NCBI GenBank assembly: GCA_946481315.1
Contig: CAMLMH010000006.1
Coordinates: forward strand, 150,938-214,937
Direction of reading: 5' to 3'
Source: an uncultured Bacteriovorax sp.
GTDB taxonomy: Bacteria; Bdellovibrionota; Bacteriovoracia; Bacteriovoracales; Bacteriovoracaceae
Length of the DNA stretch: 64,000 bases
Every line of letters begins with the position of its first letter. The stretch's first letter is position 1. The position numbers and the translations under genes are program-made. Below are positions 1-8,100 of this stretch, one piece after another. Below the pieces are notes generated by a model that worked only from the letters and a program-made list of their open reading frames with translations, was not told where the DNA came from and searched no databases.

Positions 1-500
1 TCATCACGTCTGTTAGGATTTATGACGGCGTAAGCCCGGGGCATTTCCTCACGTGCATCTTTATGGTGATCTGTGATTATCAGGTCTAGGCCCACTTCCA
101 GTGCTTTTTCTGCTGCTTCATTATTGGTGATTCCACAGTCAACGGTTATTAAAACTTTAATTCCCTTAGCTGCTGCTTCTTCAATGCTGGAAATATGCAG
201 CCCATAGCCTTCTATAAACCGGGATGGCTGGACCACATCAACTTCTACATTTAGCATTTTGAAAAAATGGTAAAAGAGAGCGCAGGATGTTGTCCCATCG
301 ACATCGTAATCACCATAAATTCCAATTTTTTCGTTCTTGTCCAGGGCTTCAATAATCCGCGCAGACCCGCGAGCGAGATCTTTTAAAGAACTCATATCTG
401 GAATAGTTTTTAAATCCCAGGAAAGAAAATTTTCAATCATTTGCTGATTGAAGCCTTTCTTTTCAAAGAGTCTTTGAATGATAGGATGGAGTGATTGCAT
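1..500 (-). CDS. recJ: RecJ, single-stranded-DNA-specific 5'-3' exonuclease (N-terminal part, cut by window edge)
   Basis: Translating the minus strand from the ATG at 500 gives a DHH-family phosphoesterase N-terminus. The opening 'LHPIIQRLFEKKGF' resembles the usual RecJ start. Motif I is GDYDVDGTTS and a later motif is 'IITDHH', both metal-binding signatures of RecJ. About 166 codons are present; the DHHA1 and OB domains lie beyond the window. RecJ degrades single-stranded DNA in mismatch repair and RecF-type recombination (family knowledge). An in-frame stop lies just upstream at 528-530, so the start is well bounded, with GGAGAGG upstream as the likely ribosome site. The small zinc-ribbon gene lies 38 bp upstream on the same strand, so the two may be co-transcribed. 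Confidence 0.93.
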   Translation of the reverse strand, partial: MQSLHPIIQRLFEKKGFNQQMIENFLSWDLKTIPDMSSLKDLARGSARIIEALDKNEKIGIYGDYDVDGTTSCALFYHFFKMLNVEVDVVQPSRFIEGYGLHISSIEEAAAKGIKVLITVDCGITNNEAAEKALEVGLDLIITDHHKDAREEMPRAYAVINPNRRD

Positions 501-538
501 GGGATAAAGGTAGCATTCCTCTCCCGCTTAGGCATCCC

Positions 539-790
539 TTACCAGAGAACTGTAAGACCTTTTATGAGATCTTCATCGTGCAATTCATGACCATAAGCAA
601 AAAGTTGGTCGAATTCTTTCTGTGATTTGGTGTGGACCTTCGAAAAGTAATTGACAGGGAGGAAGGATTTTTTGCACTTGGTGCATTTTTGTGGTTCCTG
701 ATGTCCTTCATGAATGTGTCCACACATATGGCACTTCTTGATCAGGGTTGTGTCTTTCGTTGTTGTCTGGCCTTTTAATTCTACCTTCAT
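539..790 (-). CDS. Small zinc-ribbon protein of unknown function
   Basis: This 83-residue protein carries two CxxC knuckles, 'CHMCGH' and 'CTKCKK', separated by about 15 residues, which is a rubredoxin/zinc-ribbon-type arrangement. The rest is polar with no signal peptide or membrane segment, so it should be cytoplasmic. Two in-frame ATGs lie upstream (823 and 808), but only the ATG at 790 has a good ribosome site (AGGAAA about 4 bases away), so I use it. It precedes recJ on the same strand. The role is unknown; a metal-binding adaptor is only a guess from the knuckles. Confidence 0.7.
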   Translation of the reverse strand: MKVELKGQTTTKDTTLIKKCHMCGHIHEGHQEPQKCTKCKKSFLPVNYFSKVHTKSQKEFDQLFAYGHELHDEDLIKGLTVLW

Positions 791-898
791 GATATTTCCT
801 ATTTTCATTGAAGTAGCGTCCATTGCTAAATTATGATCGAGCTACTTCCTTGCTCAATCACACTCAACAACTCTTCGTTATACCTCCGGAAAAAATGA

Positions 899-929
899 GC
901 AAAAAAAGGAAAAATTTTCCTTTTTTTGC
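899..929 (-). terminator. Intrinsic terminator of the gene at 958-1734
   Basis: A near-perfect inverted repeat of A/T runs around GGAAAA...TTTTCC (901-927) lies about 30 bp past the stop codon of the minus-strand gene. Read on the minus strand it ends in a seven-T run. The left edge is approximate. Confidence 0.6.
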
Positions 930-957
930 CCTTTGGGAGAGTAAAATAATCGGCTAA

Positions 958-1734
958 TTACGCTTTTAAGATACGTTGTGGTTGTAATTGTGGCTGTGGT
1001 TTTTGCTCAGGCGCTGATTGAACAGGTGAACCAAAATCATAACCATGAATTGGCTGTTGCATGATCATCTGCTGACGATCAAGTTGCATTGGTTGCTGAG
1101 CAGGGTAACGGTAAGGGGTTTTGACCAGATCCGGCCATTGGTATGGATTGATTATGTGTTTATCAGACACATGTGAAAGTCCAATTCCAAAACCTTCTCC
1201 TAGACTCTCAATGGAATAAGGATTCAGTTTAGCCTGGTGATACCCAAATCCATTCCCTAAGCTTTCAAGTGAATAAGGATTCCATTTAGCTTCATATTGA
1301 AAGTCATATTGTGGATATGTAAATTGCTGCATTGATTGTGACATTAATGAGAACATCTGATTCATCATCATTGTCTGTTGTTGCTGCTGACTAAGCATTA
1401 AATTAGTCATGACTGACATGATATCGACGATTTCCTCAGAAGCCTCAAGCTTGCGGTCTGATTTTTCTTTTTTGGCTTCTTTTTTATCATTTTCTTCTTT
1501 GTTTTTCAGAAGGGCTTTTACTTCATCTATTTCTTTAAGAACAGCTTGCTTATCTTCAACAAGTTTTTTGACTTCTTTTTCTAATTTGTCCTTTTCTTCT
1601 TTAAGACAGTTTAAATCAGCTGAAGCTGGCTTCCTGTTATTTGGATCACAGGCTTTTGACCATACCGACTGAGGAGTCATTGCTGCCAGTACAAAAAGAA
1701 CAGCAAATGAAGATAGTGGATTGATCTTTTTCAT
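958..1734 (-). CDS. Exported coiled-coil, glutamine-rich protein with short internal repeats
   Basis: 258 residues, not a family I recognise. Residues 1-27 look like a Sec signal peptide ending near 'SVWSKA'. Residues about 40-100 are a Lys/Glu-rich coiled coil. A Gln/Met-rich stretch follows ('SQQQQQTMMMNQMF'). Then two near-copies of 'NPYSxESLGxGFG' occur about 18 residues apart, with a third degenerate 'NPYQWPDL'. The C-terminus is Pro/Gln-rich. The ATG has a strong ribosome site (AAGGGGA) and a sigma-54-like promoter 44 bp upstream. The composition suggests a surface or periplasmic structural protein; this is inference. Confidence 0.8.
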   Translation of the reverse strand: MKKINPLSSFAVLFVLAAMTPQSVWSKACDPNNRKPASADLNCLKEEKDKLEKEVKKLVEDKQAVLKEIDEVKALLKNKEENDKKEAKKEKSDRKLEASEEIVDIMSVMTNLMLSQQQQQTMMMNQMFSLMSQSMQQFTYPQYDFQYEAKWNPYSLESLGNGFGYHQAKLNPYSIESLGEGFGIGLSHVSDKHIINPYQWPDLVKTPYRYPAQQPMQLDRQQMIMQQPIHGYDFGSPVQSAPEQKPQPQLQPQRILKA

Positions 1735-1777
1735 AAATTCCCCTTGGTCACATTAAATTGTGAATACAATATTCAAT

Positions 1778-1793
1778 ACAAGGTATGTGCCAA
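1778..1793 (-). promoter_or_regulatory. Sigma-54-type promoter candidate
   Basis: On the minus strand the sequence reads TTGGCACATACCTTGT. The -24 element TGGCAC is perfect and the GG is 10 bases from the -12 position, but the -12 element is TTGT rather than TTGC. It lies 44 bp upstream of the start codon at 1734. rpoN is encoded at 54677-56119. Confidence 0.5.
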
Positions 1794-2029
1794 AATAAGG
1801 TGTAATGCTTTAAGCAGGTTAAGCTCGATGGGTGTCTAAAGATTTGACAGGTAGAATTTATATGCTCAAACTTCAGACAGAATTATTTAATTATTTAGTG
1901 GATGATACTCTCGTCTACTAATGACCTTATATGTGTCTTCATCGGTATGAATATAAAGTGAAGTGCGAAGGACATATAGGTCTTTTCCTGAATCTTCATC
2001 GACGATCGACGGAAGTTCCATTTGCAGAC

Positions 2030-2054
2030 AAAAAAGCCCCTGTGAGGAGGGGCT
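2030..2054 (-). terminator. Intrinsic terminator of the gene at 2083-2442
   Basis: The stem AGCCCC (2035-2040) pairs with GGGGCT (2049-2054). It is followed on the minus strand by a T run at 2034-2030, about 30 bp past the stop codon. Confidence 0.8.
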
Positions 2055-2082
2055 AATTTATTTAAATCTGTATACTGAGAAT

Positions 2083-2442
2083 TTATTCGATATTATCGAT
2101 AGCTTTTAGAGTCTGGTTCATAGAAGCTTCAAGTTTACGGGCAAGTGCCATCTCCTGTTGGAAACGAATCTGTTCCATTTTTTTCTCGACCATGATTCTG
2201 TTTCTTTCTTCAAGCCTTTCACGATAAAGTTTTAACTTTTCAGACTGAGTTAGCTTTTTGGGTTTTGCTCTGACGATCTTTTTAGGTGCACTCACCGGTG
2301 CTTCTTCAACTTGATATTGGCCTTCAATATTTAATGCCGGTGCATCGATTGCTTCATCGGCAAGTGTTAGTTCATCTGGTGCAGTTGTTTCTGCCTGAAC
2401 GTTAATCGCAAAAACTAAGCTTAGTAGTATTAGAGCTTTCAT
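2083..2442 (-). CDS. Small exported protein of unknown function
   Basis: 119 residues with a Sec signal peptide ('LLSLVFAINVQAET', cleavage after AQA/ETT-like site near residue 17). An acidic Ala/Glu/Pro region (20-55) follows, then a basic linker with KPKK, then a predicted helical C-terminus rich in Arg, Glu, Lys and Met (66-119), probably coiled coil. No cysteine occurs in the mature part. It has its own terminator and so is probably transcribed alone. Family and function are not recognised; periplasmic location is inferred from the signal peptide. Confidence 0.75.
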   Translation of the reverse strand: MKALILLSLVFAINVQAETTAPDELTLADEAIDAPALNIEGQYQVEEAPVSAPKKIVRAKPKKLTQSEKLKLYRERLEERNRIMVEKKMEQIRFQQEMALARKLEASMNQTLKAIDNIE

Positions 2443-2616
2443 AAGTACCCCCGTTAATGTGCTGTCGTTTTAGATTGCTCGTTTTAAAGAGTAAAGAACC
2501 GTGTAAAAAATAAAGTGGCACTGGTTTTTAATTTAAATTGGTTGCATTCTGGCCCCGGTGTCAGAATCAGGATGTGAATAACTGAGTGATCTGCTTGAAA
2601 AGAGTAAAGAGTGGTA

Positions 2617-2632
2617 TTGGCACAGGCCTTGC
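2617..2632 (+). promoter_or_regulatory. Sigma-54 (RpoN) promoter
   Basis: TTGGCACAGGCCTTGC matches the RpoN consensus TGGCAC-N5-TTGC at every conserved base. GG (2619-2620) and GC (2631-2632) are 10 bases apart, as required. It lies 50 bp upstream of the lipoprotein start at 2683, which puts the transcript start near 2644. Confidence 0.75.
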
Positions 2633-2682
2633 TGATGTCAGACACGTGCTTGATCGGCACTTATTCTGAGGGGGATAACAAA

Positions 2683-3321
2683 ATGAAAAATGCAATTTTA
2701 TTGGTTGGAGCGCTTCTCTTGTCTGTATCTTGTGTGGAATTAAACGGGAGAATGAATGTTCAGGAAAGTTTGGTTGTTAAAAAGAAGCATGGTTTTTTAA
2801 ATTTAAAAACATCAAAAGTAGAATTACAACCTGCTAGTTACCAGGCGGGAATAAAAATAAACAGTGACCGTAATATTACACTTTCTCTTGAAGGCGGGAG
2901 CCTTGGTAAGAAGATACTGGTCCCTATTAAAGCCGAAGAAGATCTGAACATCCCTGGAGATGGTAAATTTGCCATCGCCGGTGAAAAAATTAATCAGCCT
3001 TTCGATGTGGTAGGTAGTATTAACACTGATATTTCTTACTCTGATGTTCGTTTCGCTACTGAGTCATGTACATGGACAACCAGAGAAACTCGTTGTGAAA
3101 AAGTTTGCACTACTGAACCCCGCAAATGTGAATCGATTTGCAAGGAGTACACCATTACTCACGAAGGACGTAAAGAAGTTGAATTTCAATACCGGTACAC
3201 CAGAAGAGATGTACAGCTGGAGCTGATGCAATCGGGTTCTACGGCACTTAAAGCTTCTTTAAATGCTTCAGGAACAGAATCAGACCGAATAACTCTTCGA
3301 GAGAGTAGCTGTCACTTCTAA
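2683..3321 (+). CDS. Lipoprotein of unknown function under a sigma-54 promoter
   Basis: 212 residues from the ATG at 2683, which has GGGGG about 8 bases upstream. The signal sequence ends in a lipobox 'LLLSVSC', so the protein should be lipid-anchored. The middle looks beta-rich. Residues about 140-175 hold a Cys cluster (C..TR..C..VC...RKC.SIC pattern) followed by a basic 'RYTRRD' strand. One further Cys sits just before the C-terminus. I recognise no family. A frame open to GTG 2611 exists, but it would run across the promoter and lacks a ribosome site. A bidirectional terminator follows. RpoN control implies expression under one specific signal, which I cannot identify. Confidence 0.85.
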   Translation: MKNAILLVGALLLSVSCVELNGRMNVQESLVVKKKHGFLNLKTSKVELQPASYQAGIKINSDRNITLSLEGGSLGKKILVPIKAEEDLNIPGDGKFAIAGEKINQPFDVVGSINTDISYSDVRFATESCTWTTRETRCEKVCTTEPRKCESICKEYTITHEGRKEVEFQYRYTRRDVQLELMQSGSTALKASLNASGTESDRITLRESSCHF

Positions 3322-3345
3322 TATCAAATTAAGGTTTTTTTCAGA

Positions 3346-3379
3346 TAAAAAAAGGCCCTCGTAATGAGGGCCTTTTTTA
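3346..3379. terminator. Bidirectional intrinsic terminator
   Basis: The stem AAGGCCCTC / GAGGGCCTT has an A run on its left and a T run on its right, so it can stop transcription from both sides. It serves the lipoprotein gene (+) and icd (-). Confidence 0.9.
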
Positions 3380-4609
3380 TTAAACGTTGTTCAGAGCTTT
3401 TTTCAGATTTTCATCAAGAGCATCAAGGAACTTCTCAGTTGTTAAATACTGATCAGCTGTGACTTTCTCGCCGTAGATACAAACAGCAAGATCCTTAGTC
3501 ATTTTTCCTGATTCAACTGTTTCAACACAGACTTTTTCCAGTGTCTCACAGAAATGAATAAGTTCTTTGTTGTTATCCAGCTTTCCTCTGTGACCTAGAC
3601 CGCGAGTCCAGGCGAAGATTGAAGCGATTGGGTTTGTAGATGTCGGTTTACCCTGCTGGTGCATACGGTAGTGACGAGTCACTGTTCCGTGAGCCGCTTC
3701 AGCTTCCATTGTTTTTCCATCTGGAGTCACAAGAACTGAAGTCATAAGACCAAGAGAACCGAAGCCCTGAGCGACAGTGTCCGACTGAACGTCACCATCG
3801 TAGTTTTTACAGGCCCAAACGAAATTTCCATTCCACTTAAGAGCAGAAGCCACCATATCATCGATTAAGCGGTGTTCGTATGTGATCCCAAGAGATTCAA
3901 ATTTTTTCTTGTAATCAGCCTGATAAATTTCTTCGAAGATATCTTTAAAGCGTCCATCATATTTTTTAAGAATGGTGTTTTTTGAAGAAAAGTACAGAGG
4001 CCATTTTTTTGAAAGGGCCATGTTAAAACATGAGTGAGCGAAACCACGGATTGATTCATCAGTGTTGTACATTGAAAGTGCAACTCCCGGGCCCTTGAAG
4101 TTATAAACTTCTTTTTCGATTTTTTCGCCGTTTTCCCCAACAAATGAAATCGTAAGTTTCCCTTTTCCAGGGACAACGAAATCCGTTGCACGGTATTGAT
4201 CACCGAAAGCGTGACGGCCGATCATGATTGGAGCTGTCCAGTTTGGAACTAGCCTTGGAACATTTTTACAAATGATCGGTTCACGGAAAACAGTTCCATC
4301 GAGAATGTTTCTGATCGTTCCGTTTGGTGATTTCCACATTTCTTTTAGATTGAATTCTTTTACGCGTGCTTCATCAGGAGTGATTGTCGCGCATTTAATA
4401 CCAACGTTATATTTTTTGATGGCCTCAGCAGCATCAACTGTAACCTGGTCATTTGTCTGGTCACGGTATTCCATTCCTAGATCGTAGTATTTAATATCCA
4501 GATCAAGGTAAGGAAGGATGAGTTTATCTTTGATAAATTTCCAGATGATTCTGGTCATTTCATCGCCATCGAGTTCCACTACTGGATTGGCCACTTTAAT
4601 TTTTTTCAT
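3380..4609 (-). CDS. icd: NADP-dependent isocitrate dehydrogenase, dimeric eukaryote-like type
   Basis: 409 residues. It converts isocitrate to 2-oxoglutarate with NADP+ in the TCA cycle. The N-terminus '[16 protein letters not shown]', '[18 protein letters not shown]', '[17 protein letters not shown]' and '[14 protein letters not shown]' are hallmarks of the homodimeric subfamily shared with eukaryotes, not of the E. coli type. Length is typical. AAGGA stands 8 bases before the ATG at 4609 and only 2 before the ATG at 4615, so 4609 is preferred. It is flanked by terminators and is probably monocistronic. Confidence 0.96.
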   Translation of the reverse strand: MKKIKVANPVVELDGDEMTRIIWKFIKDKLILPYLDLDIKYYDLGMEYRDQTNDQVTVDAAEAIKKYNVGIKCATITPDEARVKEFNLKEMWKSPNGTIRNILDGTVFREPIICKNVPRLVPNWTAPIMIGRHAFGDQYRATDFVVPGKGKLTISFVGENGEKIEKEVYNFKGPGVALSMYNTDESIRGFAHSCFNMALSKKWPLYFSSKNTILKKYDGRFKDIFEEIYQADYKKKFESLGITYEHRLIDDMVASALKWNGNFVWACKNYDGDVQSDTVAQGFGSLGLMTSVLVTPDGKTMEAEAAHGTVTRHYRMHQQGKPTSTNPIASIFAWTRGLGHRGKLDNNKELIHFCETLEKVCVETVESGKMTKDLAVCIYGEKVTADQYLTTEKFLDALDENLKKALNNV

Positions 4610-4666
4610 GCGCATATTCCTTATAGTTATTGAGAATTTTGCCAATAATAGCCTGAAAAGCAAAGA

Positions 4667-4706
4667 AAGGGGAGAGCTAAAGCTTTTCTTTAGCGACTAT
4701 CCCCTT
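4667..4706 (-). terminator. Intrinsic terminator of the 8664-4730 operon
   Basis: The outer stem AAGGGGA (4667-4673) pairs with TCCCCTT (4700-4706). An inner stem CTAAAG (4677-4682) pairs with CTTTAG (4688-4693). A T-rich tract follows on the minus strand. It lies 24 bp beyond the receiver-like gene. Confidence 0.65.
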
Positions 4707-4729
4707 AGAAAAAACTTATTAAAGGCCTT

Positions 4730-5137
4730 TCAGGACGCTTTTAGGGCCTTAGATGATGTGGCGAAAGTTTTACGCACTCTTTCAATCACAGGAAGCATGT
4801 TATTGGATTGCAAGACAAATTCATTGGCCCCGCAAAGAATCATTTCACAGACCAGTTCTTCCTCATTGTCCTTGGAAATATAGAGAATAGGTAACTCCGA
4901 TTTTGTTTTTAACAGTCTTGTAATTTGTATAATTTCTTCTGCCGGCATATCGTGCATGTTATCGTGGCAGATAATCAAATTCATAAAATTTCCAAAGCGT
5001 TCGAGAATGTGCAGAAAATGGAAACCGCCTGTGGCAAATTCTACGTTGTAACCTTCCAGACGTAATTTGGTTGCGAGATTATTCCGGTAGGGAAGATTCT
5101 CACTAAGAATATAGATTTTGAAATCTTTTTGATGCAT
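4730..5137 (-). CDS. Degenerate receiver-domain protein (pseudo-receiver)
   Basis: 135 residues with the length and alternating strand/helix pattern of a stand-alone CheY-like receiver. The acidic pair after strand 1 is replaced ('YILSEN'). The phospho-acceptor position falls on His in 'LIICHDN', with an Asp one residue later. The strand-4 Ser ('ILYISK') is kept, but the conserved Lys after strand 5 is Gln ('GANEFVLQS'). It therefore probably does not take part in normal Asp phosphorylation and may be a protein-binding module; that is inference. It lies 2 bp after the large cysteine-repeat gene, in the same operon and ahead of a terminator. Confidence 0.7.
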   Translation of the reverse strand: MHQKDFKIYILSENLPYRNNLATKLRLEGYNVEFATGGFHFLHILERFGNFMNLIICHDNMHDMPAEEIIQITRLLKTKSELPILYISKDNEEELVCEMILCGANEFVLQSNNMLPVIERVRKTFATSSKALKAS

Positions 5138-5139
5138 TT

Positions 5140-8100
5140 TTACTTCTTATAAGATTTTACAGCTTTTGTTACGAGTTCTTCAGCTTCTTCATTGATACGT
5201 TTGTTTTCTTCGGCACTAAAAATTTTCGATTTAAATTTTGGCAGTAAAATATGCTCACGGATATAATCTTCTGCTGCCCTTCCTTCAGCGGTAGTTCGAA
5301 CTTTGCTCCACTCAAATGCATCCTTACCGTACAACATTTTTCCGAAAAAGGATTTTACTCCACTCATTTTGTTAATCTGAGTCTGTACTCCAGTTTCAAG
5401 AATTCTGTCTCCAAATTTAGGCGAAGTAGCAAGTAAGTTGATCACATTATCTTTGACCTCGTTGATATTGGAGGTAAGAGCAGGTGAACTCATACTGATC
5501 TGATCCACCAGTGCTGGTTTCAGCACCTTTTCCATTACCGTTCGTTTAATTCTTTCACCGTCCGGAGAATTAAACATTTCTTCAAAGTTTTGCTTCTGCA
5601 TCAGGGTTTCTTTTAATTCTTTTGGAACATCTTCTTCAGGAATTTTTGCAAAGGCATTTTTAACTTCTCCCTGGACCATGGATTTTAAAAACTGATCAAG
5701 TGTTCCGTTGCTGTAGAGGAAATCGACGAGCTCACTGCGTGATTTGGCATTGGTGGCTACGTCGTGAAGATCTGTGGATAATTTTGCAATGATACCATCC
5801 AATGTCGATTTCGCATTTTCAGGATTGTATTCTATATATTGAGCAAATAATACTGAAACGGGTTTTAAAATGGACTCAATATTTTTTCCCATCGCAGGCG
5901 TGTACGGAGAACTAGGTAAAAGAACGCTTAGGCATGGGATGAAAGCAGCGAACTCTGTTTTCAGCATTAAAGTGGCGGCATCTTTTTGATCAGTACTCAT
6001 CCAGTTTTTAATACTGTTGCGAACAAGTGCCGTACCTCTTTCTTCAAGTTGATTAGTACATATCGTTAGTTTATCGGTAATCCCCTCATTCATTTTGTAT
6101 TTTTTGAGATCATCAAGACAGGCATGGTATCTGGAAATAACTTCATCAATATTTTTCTTCTGCAGAGAGTATTCTTCTGAACCCAGAGCACCTTTTAGCA
6201 AGTGGTTAAGTTTCAATGTTCCTAACTCGCGGGCGAATCCTAGAGCGAAATTTTTTGTACATTCATCCAGGTGAGCAGCCAATTCATCACCGGTCAGAGG
6301 TTTCGCGGTACAGACCAGAAGATCAGTTTCTATACCTTTTAATTCAGGTGGTGTTGAATCGGCATTTAGCTGTGCTTTTGTCTCTGCACGACCAAAATTG
6401 AGGACAATCGACTGAGTCGCCTCGCGCTTGAGTTCATCAGTACATTTGCTCTGTTTATCGGCAGGTGTAGAGGCCATACAGCCTTTAAATTTACCTATGA
6501 GTCGTGATCTTATTTCGTCTCGTATGGGAGCGAGGCTTTGTCCCGGACGATCTTTCAGATAATTGTTTAATGTTACTTCAATCTGATCCTGACCAACGTC
6601 TAAGGTAATCGAACCTGCAACTTTATCCGAACAGACGTAAAGATTCTTGGTGTAATCGTTAATTGTGAATTGCGATGAGGCTTTACTGTCCAGACAAGCT
6701 TCCAGATTTTTGCGGAATGTTTTCTCGACCGTCAAACGATCAGAATCTCGTCCCTTATACATATCACCAATTGCTTTTTTAAATTTTAAATCACCGAGAA
6801 AAAAAGCAATTTGTTTAATTGAATTTTTTGAGCATGCATTGACCTGATCCATAGCCTTACCGGAAGCTACCGGCTTATCCAGGCATACCCGGGTTTTGTC
6901 AGTAAGTGATTTTACAAATTCATTTACTGCAGACTGAGTAATACCGAAAGCATAAACACCACCATTCTTTTTAAGGTATTCATTGACTTCTTTTTCAAAG
7001 CCAGCTGCAGTGATTTGTTTTGCTGCCTTAATTGTCAGAGCATCACCACATTTTGCGATTAATTCATCTGTTGGGACAGTTCCAAGGCATTTATCGAACT
7101 CTTTAAGGACAAGTTCGTCCACCAGCTTTTTTGTCTGGTCAGCATTTAACATGTCACTGGCCGTAGACCTTATCTGATATTCAGCAACTTTGAGCGCTAC
7201 ATTTTTAGTCAATTTATTAGAGCAGGTATCAATGCGTTTTGTAAGGTCATTTGATTCGCTGATATTGGCAGGTAGCTCTTTATCCAGACAGGCATTAAGT
7301 GTTTCAATCGAAGAGATTGTCAGTTGTTGTTTGCCGGGCATATCTTCCGGAATGGCCTTTGCCAGTTTAGCTCCTGCAACTGATTCAGAAAACTGCAGAA
7401 TAGTTTTTTTCAGACAGGCTTCACGAGCAGTTGCTGTCTGGTCATTACTCCAGCACCGATTGAGTATTGCTGGCCCTTCTTGACTTAACTTAAGTGAAAC
7501 CGCTTTATCGTCCTTGAAACTATTGGAAGCAGTATTACGCAGAGTTTGAGAAACAACCTGGTATGTAACTTCGTTGGTAATCGTGTTTTCACATCGATCA
7601 ATATCCAGCATACCATCTTTGCGGGCACCTTTTTTCTTTTGATCTTCAGCGCACTTTTTAAACTGAAGGCTTTTTTCATTGGCCAGTTTTTTGACTTCCG
7701 CTGCAGGCATAGCTCCTGCAATTGCCGGCGTTCCGTTGATCTTGTCCAGAACCAGTTGAGAACCTGTGGCGGCTACCAGGTTGTCGATGCAATTCATAAA
7801 CTGATCTGTGTAAGCCCCTTTTCCGTCACCTACGGCCTGAGTACAACTATTAAAAGCCGGCCAGACCAGCTTCTTGATATTTTGAGCACTGGCAGAACTG
7901 GAGGCTTTTGAGTTAATTGTTTTTGAAAGCGAAATGTCGGTAACTTTTAATACACCGGTCTTCATCGAGGAAAGAGCACAGGCCTTGACGTCTGCTGCCT
8001 GACCTTTTGTATTTGTAATACAGTTTTTATAGAGTTGGGCCTGATTCTGATTAAACGGAGTCCGGTCTTTTTCTGGTAAAGCACTGTTTAGGCTGGAACG

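Larger units (their letters stand above)
1735..2082. other. Intergenic stretch with promoter, one 44-residue reading frame and a terminator
   Basis: This gap holds the sigma-54-like promoter of the gene to its left (1778-1793) and the terminator of the gene to its right (2030-2054). Between them a minus-strand frame runs from ATG 2021 to TAA 1887 (44 residues, including 'DLYVLRTSLYIHTDEDTYK'). It has no visible ribosome site but its composition is protein-like. It could be a small gene or a decayed remnant. I see nothing else. Confidence 0.4.

Noticed and set aside
1840..1870. TTGACA near 1843 as a sigma-70 promoter
   Set aside because: No usable -10 element at 16-18 bp and no gene downstream on that strand.
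2611..2682. Upstream extension of the lipoprotein gene from GTG 2611
   Set aside because: It would run through the sigma-54 promoter and displace the signal peptide from the N-terminus.
5770..5780. TGTGGATAA resembling a DnaA box
   Set aside because: A single copy inside a coding region, with no cluster; not an origin.
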